40,387 bases of DNA, taken from positions 1 to 40,387 of the forward strand of contig PXCI01000068.1 in the NCBI GenBank assembly GCA_003566675.1. The letters run 5' to 3'. The position numbers were made by a program, and so were the translations under genes. This DNA comes from Clostridia bacterium. Its GTDB lineage: Bacteria > Bacillota > Sulfobacillia > SLMV01. The notes below the pieces were generated by a model. It saw only the letters and a program-made list of their open reading frames with translations. It was not told the DNA's origin and did no database searches. This document shows, one piece after another, positions 1 to 8,400 of the stretch. Positions within the stretch are counted from its first letter, which is position 1; each line of letters begins with the position of its first letter.

Positions 1-2
1 AG

Positions 3-276
3 TTTCCCACCACCAACCACTACGGAGCCACCGACGACAGCCTGGTCATGGCCGGGCCGGCTGCAGGCTGGGTTTGCTCGACGCCACCCAGTTTCACCCC
101 ACGGGCGTTGCCCACCCGGAGCAGATCCTGGAGCAACTGGTGACGAAGAAAATCGGGGGCCGCGTAGCCAAGCTGGCCTACCCGGACGGGCAGCAATTCG
201 CCCACTCCCTGCAGACCGTGATGCCGTGACCTCGGCCATCATCCCGGAGTGTGATGCCAGGAAACGGGGCTTTTAA
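3..276 (+). pseudogene. Fragment of an FAD-dependent fumarate reductase/succinate dehydrogenase-type flavoprotein
   Basis: Three consecutive reading frames each encode a piece of one protein. The first reads TTNHYGATDDSLVMA, the second (from about 68) LLDATQFHPTGVAHPEQIL, and the third (from about 217) RDAVTSAIIPECDARKRGF before a TAA at 274-276. The order and motifs (a GATDDSLVMA-like nucleotide segment, QFHPTG, then an R-D-x-V segment) match the flavoprotein subunit family of fumarate reductases, succinate dehydrogenases and aspartate oxidases. Two frame changes, near 60-70 and near 217, and the lack of the C-terminal domain after 276 mean the piece cannot make a working enzyme. The 5' part lies outside the window, so the true extent is unknown. 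Family assignment is by motif only and the exact substrate class cannot be told. Confidence 0.6.
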
Positions 277-594
277 GCCCAGGCAGGGCAGCAGGGTGGA
301 TACTCCATGATTGACCTGATCTCGGGACTCGGCGATCGGACCTCGGACCTCACCCATGCTCCTGCCCCAATACACCCGGTCCCGAAGCGATGGGCACCCC
401 GGGGTCCCGGTGATTCCGAGGGACCTGTCCAGTTCGTCAGAGGCACTGGGATCTTCCGTCGAGGGTGTCTTGTGGCGTCCCCGAACCCCGTCGGATGATC
501 CATCCCGGGATTCACCCCTTAACTGGCGATACCCGTACGGAGACAGGGTTCGTCCAGCACCTCCGGACAGGAAGCTACCGGGCCATTTGAACAC

Positions 595-605
595 TATGGT
601 AGAAT
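595..605 (+). promoter_or_regulatory. Candidate extended -10 promoter element
   Basis: TATGGTAGAAT contains TGG followed by TAGAAT, an extended -10 (TGnTAnnnT) arrangement. No convincing -35 hexamer lies 16-18 bases upstream. Transcription would start about 6-8 bases downstream, right at the GGGAGG ribosome binding site of the small membrane protein gene. The same 11 bases occur at 2920-2930 in front of the riboflavin operon. Confidence 0.35.
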
Positions 606-624
606 CGTTGGGGAGGTGAAAACG

Positions 625-855
625 TTGTCTCAGCTTGCAAAATGGCTGTTAATCCTGTTGCTATTCCTTTACTGTCATATCGCATACCTGATATTAACCG
701 TAACAACCCTCAGTGGTGGGAGCACCACAACGACCGTCCTGCCCTTCGGGGACCTCACACAAAGCAGGGTTCAGGGCGTCGCACATGTTGAAATCCTGAT
801 CGCTCTCCTGGTTCTGTTTGGCTTTTCCATCTCGCTATTACGCGACTCAAGATGA
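625..855 (+). CDS. Small two-TM membrane protein, unknown function
   Basis: This 76-residue protein has two hydrophobic segments, roughly residues 5-27 (WLLILLLFLYCHIAYLI) and 52-71 (ILIALLVLFGFSISLL), joined by a polar Ser/Thr-rich loop of about 25 residues. A membrane hairpin is therefore likely. The TTG at 625 is preferred because GGGAGG (611-616) lies 8 bases upstream. An in-frame GTG at 616 overlaps that ribosome binding site and is a less likely start. I do not recognise a family. It stands alone between non-coding stretches, with a candidate extended -10 box directly upstream. It could be a phage-type or stress-type small membrane protein, but nothing in the sequence decides this. Confidence 0.55.
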   Translation: MSQLAKWLLILLLFLYCHIAYLILTVTTLSGGSTTTTVLPFGDLTQSRVQGVAHVEILIALLVLFGFSISLLRDSR

Positions 856-1115
856 CGCGAGACCCTGCATCAACGTGGTCTCGCGCCGATCCTGGGACTC
901 AAATTGGTGTGGTTGGTAGGTTTTCAAGTACCGGGTGGGCACTTCAACCTGGCTGGAGGATCACAGCGTTGTTTCGCCGTTGTCAGAACCTGAGGTCAAT
1001 GAATCGACGGTCTAAAGATCCACGAGCCGCGAAGCATCATCGATGTTACACACTTCAGATGAAGCACAGCAGGGGAGCAGGACCTCAATGTGTGGATTGC
1101 CTCCTCGCCCTGCGT

Positions 1116-1475
1116 CTACGGGGAGCTACTGTCCCCGTCATCACAGTCATCATCGTCGCCCCGCTCCTCAGAGGGGGTGCCCTCGTTCGTCCGCTCCGTC
1201 CAGTTCATCGACCTGAGGTAGGATGAAATAGACTCCCGGCCAGTTTCGATCCCGGCAGTCTGCACCTCACAGTGCTCTCCCCGGTGGAGCTCTCGCTGTG
1301 CCTGGGCGATCTTCAACGTCTCCTCCATCAGGGCCTGCCTGGTCATCCCAGCCAGCTCACGCCAGAAAGCCGCGAGCGCCGGACGGCGCTCTTCAAATCC
1401 ATCTGCTATGCCAACGCAATATCCCTGCAGACCTCCAAGTTCGTCAACATTCAACCCTTGCAGCGACTTCATCAT
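1116..1475 (-). CDS. Small hypothetical protein with acidic C-terminus
   Basis: This 119-residue soluble protein begins ATGATG, and AGGAGG (1482-1487) sits 6 bases before the first ATG, which makes real translation likely. The N-terminal two thirds is rich in Ala, Glu, Arg and Gln with helix-like spacing (LAAFWRELAGMTRQALMEET). The C-terminus is a run of Asp, Glu and Ser (DDDDCDDGDSSSP). There are no membrane segments and no signal peptide. I do not recognise a domain. The leading helical part resembles small phasin-like or coiled-coil proteins only in composition. It has no same-strand neighbour, so it is probably monocistronic. The overlapping plus-strand frames lack ribosome binding sites and look like noise. 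Confidence 0.6.
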   Translation of the reverse strand: MMKSLQGLNVDELGGLQGYCVGIADGFEERRPALAAFWRELAGMTRQALMEETLKIAQAQRELHRGEHCEVQTAGIETGRESISSYLRSMNWTERTNEGTPSEERGDDDDCDDGDSSSP

Positions 1476-2102
1476 CGCTCGCCTCCTAACACCTTGCCTC
1501 TGTATGTATTCATCGGTTGGAAATCAGAAAATGAACATGTTCGCCGGATCGTGGAATTCTATCTGGCCGCAGGAGCAGACAACGCCCCCACACGAAGCGC
1601 AAAACGATCACATTGCAAATGCCACCCGGTGAATCCTGACAAAAATCTCCTTCGAGGCATTTTCGTTGTCTCTGAGACCTGATGTGGTGGGGCTTGGTGG
1701 ACTTGTTGAGATTCATCTTACCCCACAGATCGCGTCATCTGTCGGGTTTATAGCCGATTTTGGGTTGAGGAGCGAAAATCGACCCCGAAATGAGAAAGAG
1801 CCCCGACCTCCTTGTGTAATTGGTAAGTAGAGACAGAAAGGAGGCCAGGACAACCAATGAGTACTATACCTTTTCGACAGTTAACTCTATTTTCCTAATG
1901 ACAATGCACAGTCCACCAGGAGGTGTCGGTTCACAGACAGGCCTTGCAAAAGAGTTTACCTGGAAGACGTTGCTTGTCCTTTGTGTCCCGGAGGGCGCAG
2001 CGCGAAAGGCTCCGGACGCACCGGCGTTTACAAAGAAGAGGCACAGCATGGTAAGATGAATGGAGGGGTGCTCCGGAGGCAGCGGGGCTTTGCCACCGCC
2101 GG
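1476..2102. other. Gene-poor stretch with a short ORF and an SD-pairing sequence
   Basis: No recognisable gene is present. The one ordered feature is AAAGGAGG (1837-1844), a perfect ribosome binding site 12 bases before an ATG at 1857 that opens only 13 codons (MSTIPFRQLTLFS, TAA at 1896-1898). CCTCCTT at 1807-1813 could pair with AAGGAGG at 1838-1844 and hide that site. Downstream to about 2100, no frame reads on convincingly. This may be the start of a decayed gene, but its identity cannot be established by eye. Confidence 0.4.
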
Positions 2103-2432
2103 ATGCATCTGAAGTGCACGGTACGCATGCCGAAAAGAGGGGCGTGGCAGCAAGTGGATTCAACTCATCTAAGGCGACATCTGGTTCTTGTTAGCATCAT
2201 AATGCTGGTGAGCATGCACGCTGCGGAATTTCTCATCGTGGCAGAGGTAAATGTGCACTGGGCATTTCTGCTCGCGCTCATGGCCATATCCATCATGTCC
2301 AGCCTCTACACAGGCATGCTCGTCGGAATTGCCGGTTACCTGATCATCAGTTGGACCCTTGATGCAATAGGCGGGCAATTGGAGGAACTCGAGGTCATGA
2401 GGAATCATGGAATGGAAAACTCCGGTCTGTAA
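2103..2432 (+). CDS. Hypothetical small membrane protein
   Basis: The open frame encodes up to 109 residues with hydrophobic stretches at about 26-48 (LVLVSIIMLVSMHAAEFLIV) and 53-87 (WAFLLALMAISIMSSLYTGMLVGIAGYLIISW), so two or three membrane spans are likely. It ends in a short charged tail. No good ribosome binding site precedes the ATG at 2103 or the in-frame ATG at 2127, so the start is uncertain and the call rests on composition alone. No family is recognised. It has no operon partner, since the next feature is the riboflavin operon promoter about 470 bases downstream. Confidence 0.4.
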   Translation: MHLKCTVRMPKRGAWQQVDSTHLRRHLVLVSIIMLVSMHAAEFLIVAEVNVHWAFLLALMAISIMSSLYTGMLVGIAGYLIISWTLDAIGGQLEELEVMRNHGMENSGL

Positions 2433-2901
2433 CGAACGAGAGGTCTGATCCCGGAGAGCACCGTCCCAACCTGTGCATTGACCACAAACGGATTCGGCAC
2501 ATGGGCCCGGCTTGTCGAGGAGACCATTGGATCATGGACTGACACGGCAGCCGTGCACCGGGCATCTTATGCTTATGGGAGGCCCTTTGCGGGTTGGAGC
2601 AACTTCAACCCACTCTTTGCGACGAATATCTGGTGCTGATTTTGGAACCTGCCAGGCATTAGCCTGTGCAATGGGTGATCCCGGCTGGCGTGTTCCTCGT
2701 TGCCGGGAAGGCGGAGCGCCGGCAGGGCACAGGGAGCGGGATTGCAGAAGATCAACTGCTCCGACAGGCCCGGAATGCCCAGCTGCCGCCCGCACATATG
2801 CCCACTCGCCCTTTCGTAGATCAGATGCCCGAAGACACGATACTGACGTTCTAGCATTCTCCTGCGGGCCACAACGAAGAAGGCATCCTTCGGATCTGCC
2901 C
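2433..2901. other. Intergenic stretch before the riboflavin operon
   Basis: No supported gene was found. A minus-strand frame ending at 2573 has some protein-like composition (MLERQYRVFGHLIYE from about 2851), but its only ribosome-binding-like sequence sits directly against the ATG. Its upstream part runs antisense through the riboflavin promoter and riboswitch. It may be a remnant or chance. Confidence 0.35.
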
Positions 2902-2930
2902 TTGCTGAAGCAACTCGGATATGGTAGAAT
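2902..2930 (+). promoter_or_regulatory. Promoter of the riboflavin operon
   Basis: TTGCTG at 2902-2907 and TAGAAT at 2925-2930 are separated by exactly 17 bases. The -10 also carries an upstream TG (TGG before TAGAAT). The predicted start near 2937 lies just before the FMN aptamer, as expected for a riboswitch-controlled operon. Confidence 0.65.
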
Positions 2931-2944
2931 GCCGAAAATACAAC

Positions 2945-3088
2945 ACAGCTTCGGGGCAAGGTGAGGAGACCGTATGTCTTCAATTCCTGACCGGCGGTAA
3001 TTCCCAGATGGGACGAGCCCGCGAGCCGAAAGGCAGGATTCCGGTGCGATTCCGGAGCCGACAGTACAGTCTGGAGGAGAGAAGCGAA
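2945..3088 (+). promoter_or_regulatory. FMN riboswitch (RFN element)
   Basis: The hallmark conserved blocks of the FMN aptamer occur in order: TCGGGGCAAGGTGAGGAGAC, CCTGACCGGCGGT, GAGCCCGCGAGCC, GCAGGATTCCGGTGCGATTC and AGCCGACAGTACAGTCTGG, closing with GAGAGAAGCGAA pairing back towards the 5' end. It lies between the promoter at 2902-2930 and an intrinsic terminator at 3096-3124. FMN binding should therefore favour termination before ribD. The variable helix between GTGAGGAGAC and CCTGACC is slightly extended. An open reading frame in phase with ribD crosses this element but is not translated sequence. Confidence 0.95.
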
Positions 3089-3095
3089 ATCGAGG

Positions 3096-3124
3096 GCCCT
3101 GAACCTGTGTTCAGGGCATTTTTT
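3096..3124 (+). terminator. Riboswitch-controlled intrinsic terminator
   Basis: GCCCTGAAC (3096-3104) and GTTCAGGGC (3109-3117) form a perfect 9-bp stem with a CTGT loop, followed by ATTTTTT (3118-3124). This is a classic intrinsic terminator between the FMN aptamer and the ribD ribosome binding site, so it is the expression platform of the riboswitch. Confidence 0.92.
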
Positions 3125-3136
3125 ATGGAGGTCGAG

Positions 3137-4255
3137 ATGCAGGAACAGTTCATGCACAGAGCACTACAGCTGGCGCGCCAGGGGTGGGGATTTACCAATC
3201 CTAATCCCATGGTAGGAGCCGTAATCATCCGTGAAGGAGCCGTGATAGGGCAGGGCTATCACCGGGCCGCGGGGCAGCCCCACGCCGAAATCGAGGCAAT
3301 CACTGATGCCGGAAGGAATGCGCGAGGAACCACGATGTATGTCAACTTAGAACCCTGCACCCACTGGGGGAAAACTCCCCCGTGTACCGATGCCATCATC
3401 GATGCAGGCATAGACCACGTGGTCACCGCCATGGAAGATCCCAACCCACAGGTATCCGGACGGGGCATAGAAACCCTCCGCAGAGCGGGTGTGAAGGTGA
3501 CGGTAGGACTGCTCGAGGAGCGGGCGAGAAAACTCAACGAGGCCTTTGTGAGCTATATGACGCAGGATCAACCCTTTGTCGTTGTCAAGTCTGCCATGAG
3601 CCTGGACGGAAAGATAGCCACACGGACCGGGGATTCCCGCTGGATCAGCGGACTGCCGGCACGAACCTACGTTCACTACCTGAGAACGGGTTACGATGCG
3701 GTGATGGTGGGGATCAACACCGTACTAAAAGATGACCCCCGCCTCACCTCCCGTCTGGGCCCTTTCCGCAAGAGAGATCCCACCAGGATCGTAGTAGATT
3801 CGACGGCCAGGATTCCGCTGGAGGCTAAAGTCCTCAGGTCGTCCGAGGCTCCCCTGATCCTCGCCACGACGACGCAGGCAAACCAGGAGAAGCTCGAACT
3901 TCTGAGGAATAGCGGTGTTCAGGTCAGGGTGTTTCCAGGCCCACGAGTACCCCTGGCAGATCTTTTGAGGGACCTCGCAAAGGAGAAAATCATCAGTATA
4001 CTGGTAGAGGGCGGCGGGGCCATCAACGCGAGCCTCTTCATGGGGGGGTTGGTCAACAAGGTCCTGTTTTTCATCGCGCCGAAGATCCTGGGCGGACGAT
4101 CTGCACCTTCACCCGTAGACGGCACGGGAATCGCACAGGTTGCAGAGGCCACCGAACTACGCAATGTTACCTTCAAGCCCTTCCCCCCTGACATGCTGAT
4201 GGAAGGCTACCCTCACTACCGAAAGGAGGCGACAAAGACGTGTTCACAGGCATAG
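3137..4255 (+). CDS. ribD: Bifunctional pyrimidine deaminase/reductase RibD
   Basis: RibD carries out the second and third steps of riboflavin synthesis: deamination of the 2,5-diaminopyrimidine phosphoribosyl compound, then NADPH-dependent reduction of the ribose. The 372-residue product has the N-terminal zinc deaminase domain with HAE (His49, Glu51), Cys74 (LEPCTHWGKTPPC) and Cys83. The C-terminal reductase domain follows from about residue 146 (VVKSAMSLDGKIATRTGDS, later ILVEGGGAINASL). The ATG at 3137 is chosen because GGAGG (3127-3131) lies 5 bases upstream and the protein then begins like its family. An upstream in-frame extension would run through the riboswitch and terminator. It is first in the rib operon, and its end overlaps ribE by 16 bases, so translation is probably coupled. 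Confidence 0.97.
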   Translation: MQEQFMHRALQLARQGWGFTNPNPMVGAVIIREGAVIGQGYHRAAGQPHAEIEAITDAGRNARGTTMYVNLEPCTHWGKTPPCTDAIIDAGIDHVVTAMEDPNPQVSGRGIETLRRAGVKVTVGLLEERARKLNEAFVSYMTQDQPFVVVKSAMSLDGKIATRTGDSRWISGLPARTYVHYLRTGYDAVMVGINTVLKDDPRLTSRLGPFRKRDPTRIVVDSTARIPLEAKVLRSSEAPLILATTTQANQEKLELLRNSGVQVRVFPGPRVPLADLLRDLAKEKIISILVEGGGAINASLFMGGLVNKVLFFIAPKILGGRSAPSPVDGTGIAQVAEATELRNVTFKPFPPDMLMEGYPHYRKEATKTCSQA

Positions 4256-4878
4256 TTCAGGAGATGGGCAAGATTGATCAGATCCAGGGGCAGGGCTCCT
4301 CATTGGTCCTCGTCATCAGGGCAACGCAGGTGTTGGGGGCGCTTGACGAGGGAGACAGCGTTGCCGTCAATGGCGTCTGCCTGACGGTAACCGGTCTTGA
4401 ACCCGGACGATTCACCGCTGATGTGATGCCAGAGACCTTTCGTCGCACGAGTCTCGGCAACCTCAAAAGGGGTGCGTTCGTCAACCTGGAACGAGCGATG
4501 AGGCCCGGAGACCGCCTGGATGGGCACATCGTCCAGGGTCATGTCGACGGAGTCGGCCGGCTGAAAGGGATCCGACGCGAATCCATTGCCACCCTATTCG
4601 AGATCGACGCCAACAGCGAAATCATGCGCTACCTGGTCCTGAAGGACTCTGTCGCCGTCGACGGGATCAGTCTGACCGTGGCCAAAACAGGAAGCAAAGG
4701 TTTCTCCGTCTCCGTGATCCCCCGCACCCTGGATGAGACGACACTGCAGTTCGCTACCGTGGGTGACCCTGTCAACCTTGAAGTCAATATCCTGGCTAAA
4801 TACGTCGAGCATTTCCTGCAACAGCGAGATGAAACGGGTCTGAATCTAGAAACACTAACGAGGAAGGGGTTCCAATGA
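4240..4878 (+). CDS. ribE: Riboflavin synthase, alpha subunit
   Basis: This enzyme dismutates two molecules of 6,7-dimethyl-8-ribityllumazine to riboflavin and the diaminopyrimidine precursor. The 212-residue protein starts with the family signature [10 protein letters not shown] and contains two homologous lumazine-binding barrels, about 1-97 and 98-200. Each has the expected motifs (VNGVCLTV with DVMPET, then [10 protein letters not shown] and VDGISLTV). It starts at a GTG inside the end of ribD, with AGGAGG 10 bases upstream. Its stop overlaps the ATG of ribBA as ATGA. The full-length trimeric enzyme is expected. The symbol follows the ribD/ribE/ribBA/ribH convention; the gene is also called ribC in some species. 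Confidence 0.97.
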   Translation: MFTGIVQEMGKIDQIQGQGSSLVLVIRATQVLGALDEGDSVAVNGVCLTVTGLEPGRFTADVMPETFRRTSLGNLKRGAFVNLERAMRPGDRLDGHIVQGHVDGVGRLKGIRRESIATLFEIDANSEIMRYLVLKDSVAVDGISLTVAKTGSKGFSVSVIPRTLDETTLQFATVGDPVNLEVNILAKYVEHFLQQRDETGLNLETLTRKGFQ

Positions 4879-6107
4879 CAAAAGTGATTTTCGATTCAGT
4901 GGAGGAAGCGATCGAGGACATCCGCCAGGGAAAAATGGTCGTGGTTGTGGACGACGAGAACCGCGAGAATGAGGGCGACCTGGTCGGTGCCGGTGAAGCT
5001 GTGACCCCAGAGATGATCAACTTCATGGCCCGGTTTGGCAGGGGGCTCATCTGCACTCCCCTCACCGAGGCCCGGGCAGCTGAACTGGACCTGTTCCCCA
5101 TGGTCGCCGAGAACACCGACAACATGCGGACTGCCTTCACCGTTTCTGTTGACGGAATAGGGACCTCGACAGGGATCTCCGCCGGTGACCGGGCAGCGAC
5201 GATACGGGCCCTGGTCTCTGCCGACACCAGGCCCCACGAACTCCGGCGCCCCGGACACATCTTCCCCCTGGTCGCCCGGGAGGGTGGCGTGTTGCGCAGG
5301 GCAGGTCACACCGAAGCGGCTGTGGACCTGGCGCGGCTGGCTGGGCTGGAGGCAGTTGGAGTCATTTGCGAGATCATGAAAGATGACGGCACCATGGCAA
5401 GGGTGCCTGACCTCCGCAAGTTCGCGGACGAGCACGGGCTGAAAATGCTGACCATCGCCGCGCTGATCCGATACAGGCGGAAGCGAGAGAAGTTGATAGA
5501 GAAGGTAGCTGAAAGCACCATGCCCCTGGAACAGGGAATCTTCAACATCCTTGCCTATCGCGAAGTACTGACAGACGATACGCACCTGGCCCTTGTCCTG
5601 GGCGATGTCACGAGCGATACGGCTCCCCTGATCCGCATCCATTCCCAGTGCCTGACCGGGGACGTGTTCCGATCCCTTCGCTGTGACTGTGGGGGCCAGC
5701 TCCACGAAGCCCTGGAATTGATTCAACAGCAAGGAAGCGGGGCCCTGCTGTACATGCGCCAGGAAGGAAGGGGCATTGGGCTGGTCAATAAGCTGCGGGC
5801 CTACGCCCTCCAGGACGATGGTCTGGACACCGTCGAGGCGAATGAGAGCCTGGGATTCTCCGCTGACCTTCGGGATTACGGCATCGGCGCCCAGATTCTG
5901 AAGGATCTCGGGGTGACCAAGCTTCGGCTGCTGACGAACAATCCGCGAAAGGTCGTGGGGTTGGAGGGCTACGGCCTGGAGGTCGTTGAAAGGGTGCCCG
6001 TACCATCCAGGATGAACCCCTTGAACGAACGGTACTTGAGAACGAAGCACAGCAAACTGGGGCACAGAGTTCACATCCACGGGAAGAACGGTGAGAAAAA
6101 TGACTAG
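4875..6107 (+). CDS. ribBA: Bifunctional DHBP synthase/GTP cyclohydrolase II
   Basis: This fusion supplies both precursors of riboflavin: 3,4-dihydroxy-2-butanone 4-phosphate from ribulose 5-phosphate, and the diaminopyrimidine from GTP. In the 410-residue protein, residues 1-200 are RibB, with [10 protein letters not shown] near the N-terminus, [10 protein letters not shown] and [12 protein letters not shown]. Residues 205-400 are RibA, with the zinc site [24 protein letters not shown] and [16 protein letters not shown]. All catalytic segments appear intact. It overlaps ribE by 4 bases (ATGA), and its end overlaps the start of ribH. The C-terminal tail after [10 protein letters not shown] is short and basic ([13 protein letters not shown]). 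Confidence 0.97.
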   Translation: MTKVIFDSVEEAIEDIRQGKMVVVVDDENRENEGDLVGAGEAVTPEMINFMARFGRGLICTPLTEARAAELDLFPMVAENTDNMRTAFTVSVDGIGTSTGISAGDRAATIRALVSADTRPHELRRPGHIFPLVAREGGVLRRAGHTEAAVDLARLAGLEAVGVICEIMKDDGTMARVPDLRKFADEHGLKMLTIAALIRYRRKREKLIEKVAESTMPLEQGIFNILAYREVLTDDTHLALVLGDVTSDTAPLIRIHSQCLTGDVFRSLRCDCGGQLHEALELIQQQGSGALLYMRQEGRGIGLVNKLRAYALQDDGLDTVEANESLGFSADLRDYGIGAQILKDLGVTKLRLLTNNPRKVVGLEGYGLEVVERVPVPSRMNPLNERYLRTKHSKLGHRVHIHGKNGEKND

Positions 6108-6570
6108 GGTATACGAGGGTGATCTTCTGGCAGAAGGACTGAGGTTCGGTATCGTGGTGAGCAGGTTCAACGAGTTCTTCTCCCGCAAGCTGCTCGACGG
6201 AGGCGTGGACCATCTCAAGCGTCACGGCGCCAGCGACGAGGATATCGAAGTCGCCTGGGTACCGGGAGGTTTCGAGATACCTCTGACAGCCGGGAAAATG
6301 GCGAAGACAGGTAAGTACGATGCCATCCTTTGTCTGGGTGCGATCATACGGGGAGACACGCCCCATTTTGAATACGTTGCGGCCGAGGTGGCCAAGGGAA
6401 TCGCCAGCGTATCCCTCCAGGAAGGGATCCCCGTTATCTTTGGAATCATCACTGCAGATACCCTGGAGCAAGCCGTGGAGCGATCGGGAACCAAGGCCGG
6501 GAATAAGGGTGCCGACGCTGCGGAGACAGCCATAGAAATGGCAAACCTGGTGAGACAAATCGAACAGTGA
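6100..6570 (+). CDS. ribH: 6,7-dimethyl-8-ribityllumazine synthase
   Basis: Lumazine synthase condenses the RibD and RibB products into the substrate of riboflavin synthase and normally assembles into pentamers or 60-mer shells. The product has the diagnostic blocks [35 protein letters not shown], and [17 protein letters not shown] with the catalytic His, then [20 protein letters not shown]. The ATG at 6100 gives MTRVYEGDL, matching family N-termini. A GTG nine bases upstream is possible. It overlaps the ribBA stop. No strong terminator follows; the next 200 bases lead to a convergent GGDEF gene. This completes the operon except for the phosphatase step, which is not in the window. Confidence 0.97.
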   Translation: MTRVYEGDLLAEGLRFGIVVSRFNEFFSRKLLDGGVDHLKRHGASDEDIEVAWVPGGFEIPLTAGKMAKTGKYDAILCLGAIIRGDTPHFEYVAAEVAKGIASVSLQEGIPVIFGIITADTLEQAVERSGTKAGNKGADAAETAIEMANLVRQIEQ

Positions 6571-6778
6571 GGGCGTTGCCGGGGACGGTCATCTTCCCTA
6601 CCCGGCTGGCAAAGAGTCAACGGGCCTATTTATCATGTGGCCCGGCGAAGTGCTTCGGGAGGAGAGGATCGGGAGAATCATCCGCGGGCCCCCTCTCCCT
6701 TCGAACGCTCCGCCCTGCAAGGCATACCGCAGGGCCATGAGCCAGAGACTTGCTGGTGGGATACCTATCTTGGCCTGC

Positions 6779-7951
6779 CTATCCGCCCGGGTGATTGGGA
6801 GGAGACGTATAATCCCCTTCGCGCAGCTCGGCGCTGGTGACAACGGTGTCCTTGCCTCTTTCCTTCGCCACGAGGCACGCCTGTTGGGCCACCGTAATGA
6901 GATCGCTCATCCTCTCTCCATCATCAGGGCTTGTCGCCGTACCAATCGAAATGGTGATGGGAAGTTCCCAGTTGCGGGTCGCTTCCCTGACCTTCAGCCT
7001 CATCCTCTCGGCAACCTGCCTTGCTGAGTCCGCATCGGTGCCGGGAAGGACCACAAGGAACTCGTCTCCGACAAACCACCGGGCGAGAAAGTCCGAAGAC
7101 CGCTTGCTGTTTTGCAGCGTCTCGGCGAGTGTCTTCATCATGACGTTGCCGCCACTGTATCCGTAACGCGTATTGTGTTCCTTGAGTCGGTCTCCGTCGA
7201 TCAGAAGCACCGATAGGGGAAGAGTATCCCCGTCCCCGGAAGACAGTATCTTCCGCAGGTGTAGTTCCGCAGCGCGTTGATTGGGCAGTCCCGTAAGGGG
7301 ATCCGTCATGGCCATCTCCCCCACATCGACAACGATGTTCAACGTGTCCAGAATCTGACGCCCGAACACCGACAGCATGCTGCCAGCTGGAGACTCCCGG
7401 TCACCAGCCCGGCTGGGAGGCAGCGGCCTGATCTGCACCGAAGTCCCCCCCTGGTCCCTGGCCTCATGCAGCGCCCGGTTGGCGCAGAGGATCACCTCGC
7501 CCAGGGAGCAGCTATGTGTCACTGCAGTCCCTCCGATGCTCAACGTGAAGGGCTGCTCGCTACCCAGAACATCCGCGCATCGATCGCAGAAGGTCTCTGC
7601 CAGTTCGTGGGTGAGCTGGTCCAGATCATCGGGAGACACCGTTCCCACGGCAGCAAAACTGTCGAGGGCAAAACGAAAGACCTTACCCTGGGTGCCGAGG
7701 GTGTCCAGCATGGCGGTCTTTGTTAGAAGCAGCAGCTGGTCACTAACACTCGGCCCCATCTGTTCATTGACGTCGCCGAGGGCGTCCACGTCTACCAGGG
7801 CGAGGAAGAACGGGTCAGACTCCGAGCCAGCGGCTGCACAATAGTGGTCGAGCTCAACCAGGCAGCTGAAAAGGTTCCCCAGACCCGTGAGGGGATCCAC
7901 ATACAGCTCCTCCAGATCTACAGTCCGAGAAGCGCCGTAGGGAAGATACAC
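6779..7951 (-). CDS. Tandem GGDEF-domain protein, first copy degenerate
   Basis: The 390-residue protein contains two GGDEF modules, both opening with the DPLTGL signature (residues 19-24 and 217-222). The first (about 15-175) has ALDSF (95-99) where GGDEF should be, so it cannot be a cyclase. The second (about 212-375) reads WFVGDEF (292-298): the first Gly is Val and one residue seems inserted after the Arg-Trp, but GDEF, Asp252/Asp254 and the following LVVLPGTDAD are kept. It may be a weak cyclic-di-GMP synthase or a GTP/c-di-GMP sensor. No membrane span or sensor domain is seen. The start is uncertain. GTG at 7951 lacks a clear ribosome binding site and the frame stays open to 8015. It stands alone, convergent with ribH. 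Confidence 0.8.
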   Translation of the reverse strand: MYLPYGASRTVDLEELYVDPLTGLGNLFSCLVELDHYCAAAGSESDPFFLALVDVDALGDVNEQMGPSVSDQLLLLTKTAMLDTLGTQGKVFRFALDSFAAVGTVSPDDLDQLTHELAETFCDRCADVLGSEQPFTLSIGGTAVTHSCSLGEVILCANRALHEARDQGGTSVQIRPLPPSRAGDRESPAGSMLSVFGRQILDTLNIVVDVGEMAMTDPLTGLPNQRAAELHLRKILSSGDGDTLPLSVLLIDGDRLKEHNTRYGYSGGNVMMKTLAETLQNSKRSSDFLARWFVGDEFLVVLPGTDADSARQVAERMRLKVREATRNWELPITISIGTATSPDDGERMSDLITVAQQACLVAKERGKDTVVTSAELREGDYTSPPNHPGG

Positions 7952-8400
7952 TTGATCAGGGCGAGTAATAGCGGTGCACCCCTTTCCTTTTGATGAACAA
8001 CCTGCGGGCAGCGATCATTGCGGCGGCCCTTGATGGGCCCGATACCTATCTGTATCGGGTGCACCTGTTGGCCAATTCCAAGCATTCCTTATACTCTGAA
8101 TGATTCGCCTATTTGTCTTCGCCGCTGTTACCAGATATTCCTTCCACATGACCGAGATAACGCAAAAGCTGTTCTGAAACACGCCGGTGGGTGTCATCCG
8201 CTTGCATGAACGGATTGCTTCTCACCCGGTCGCATTCCAATGTCCGATACCGACCTACGAAGAAATGAGCACAGGCGATCAATGACCCTTCTCTGAGAGT
8301 ATAGTATACCCGGCATGATCCGGGCGCACATTATCTAAAGCGAGTCCACACCCCAGGGGCAACAACCTATCGGTCCTTTTTTTAAGGGTGGCGTGATGAG
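7952..8400. other. Intergenic region with one hairpin
   Basis: No gene is supported. CCCGATAC (8038-8045) and GTATCGGG (8052-8059) form a perfect 8-bp stem with a 6-base loop and no T-run. The region separates the divergent GGDEF and potassium channel genes, so it probably carries both promoters. A TATAGT at 8300-8305 is a possible -10 for the channel gene, without a good -35. Confidence 0.4.

Noticed and set aside
178-594. 138-residue minus-strand frame and overlapping plus-strand frames
   Set aside because: The composition is not protein-like, there is no ribosome binding site, and the frames overlap one another and the flavoprotein fragment.
2573-3157. 194-residue minus-strand frame across the riboflavin promoter and riboswitch
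   Set aside because: Part of it looks protein-like, but it would be antisense to the FMN riboswitch and has no properly spaced ribosome binding site.
4896-6218. 440-residue open frame antisense to ribBA and ribH
   Set aside because: It lies wholly opposite two well-supported genes, has low-complexity composition and no ribosome binding site. It is a by-product of GC-rich codon use.
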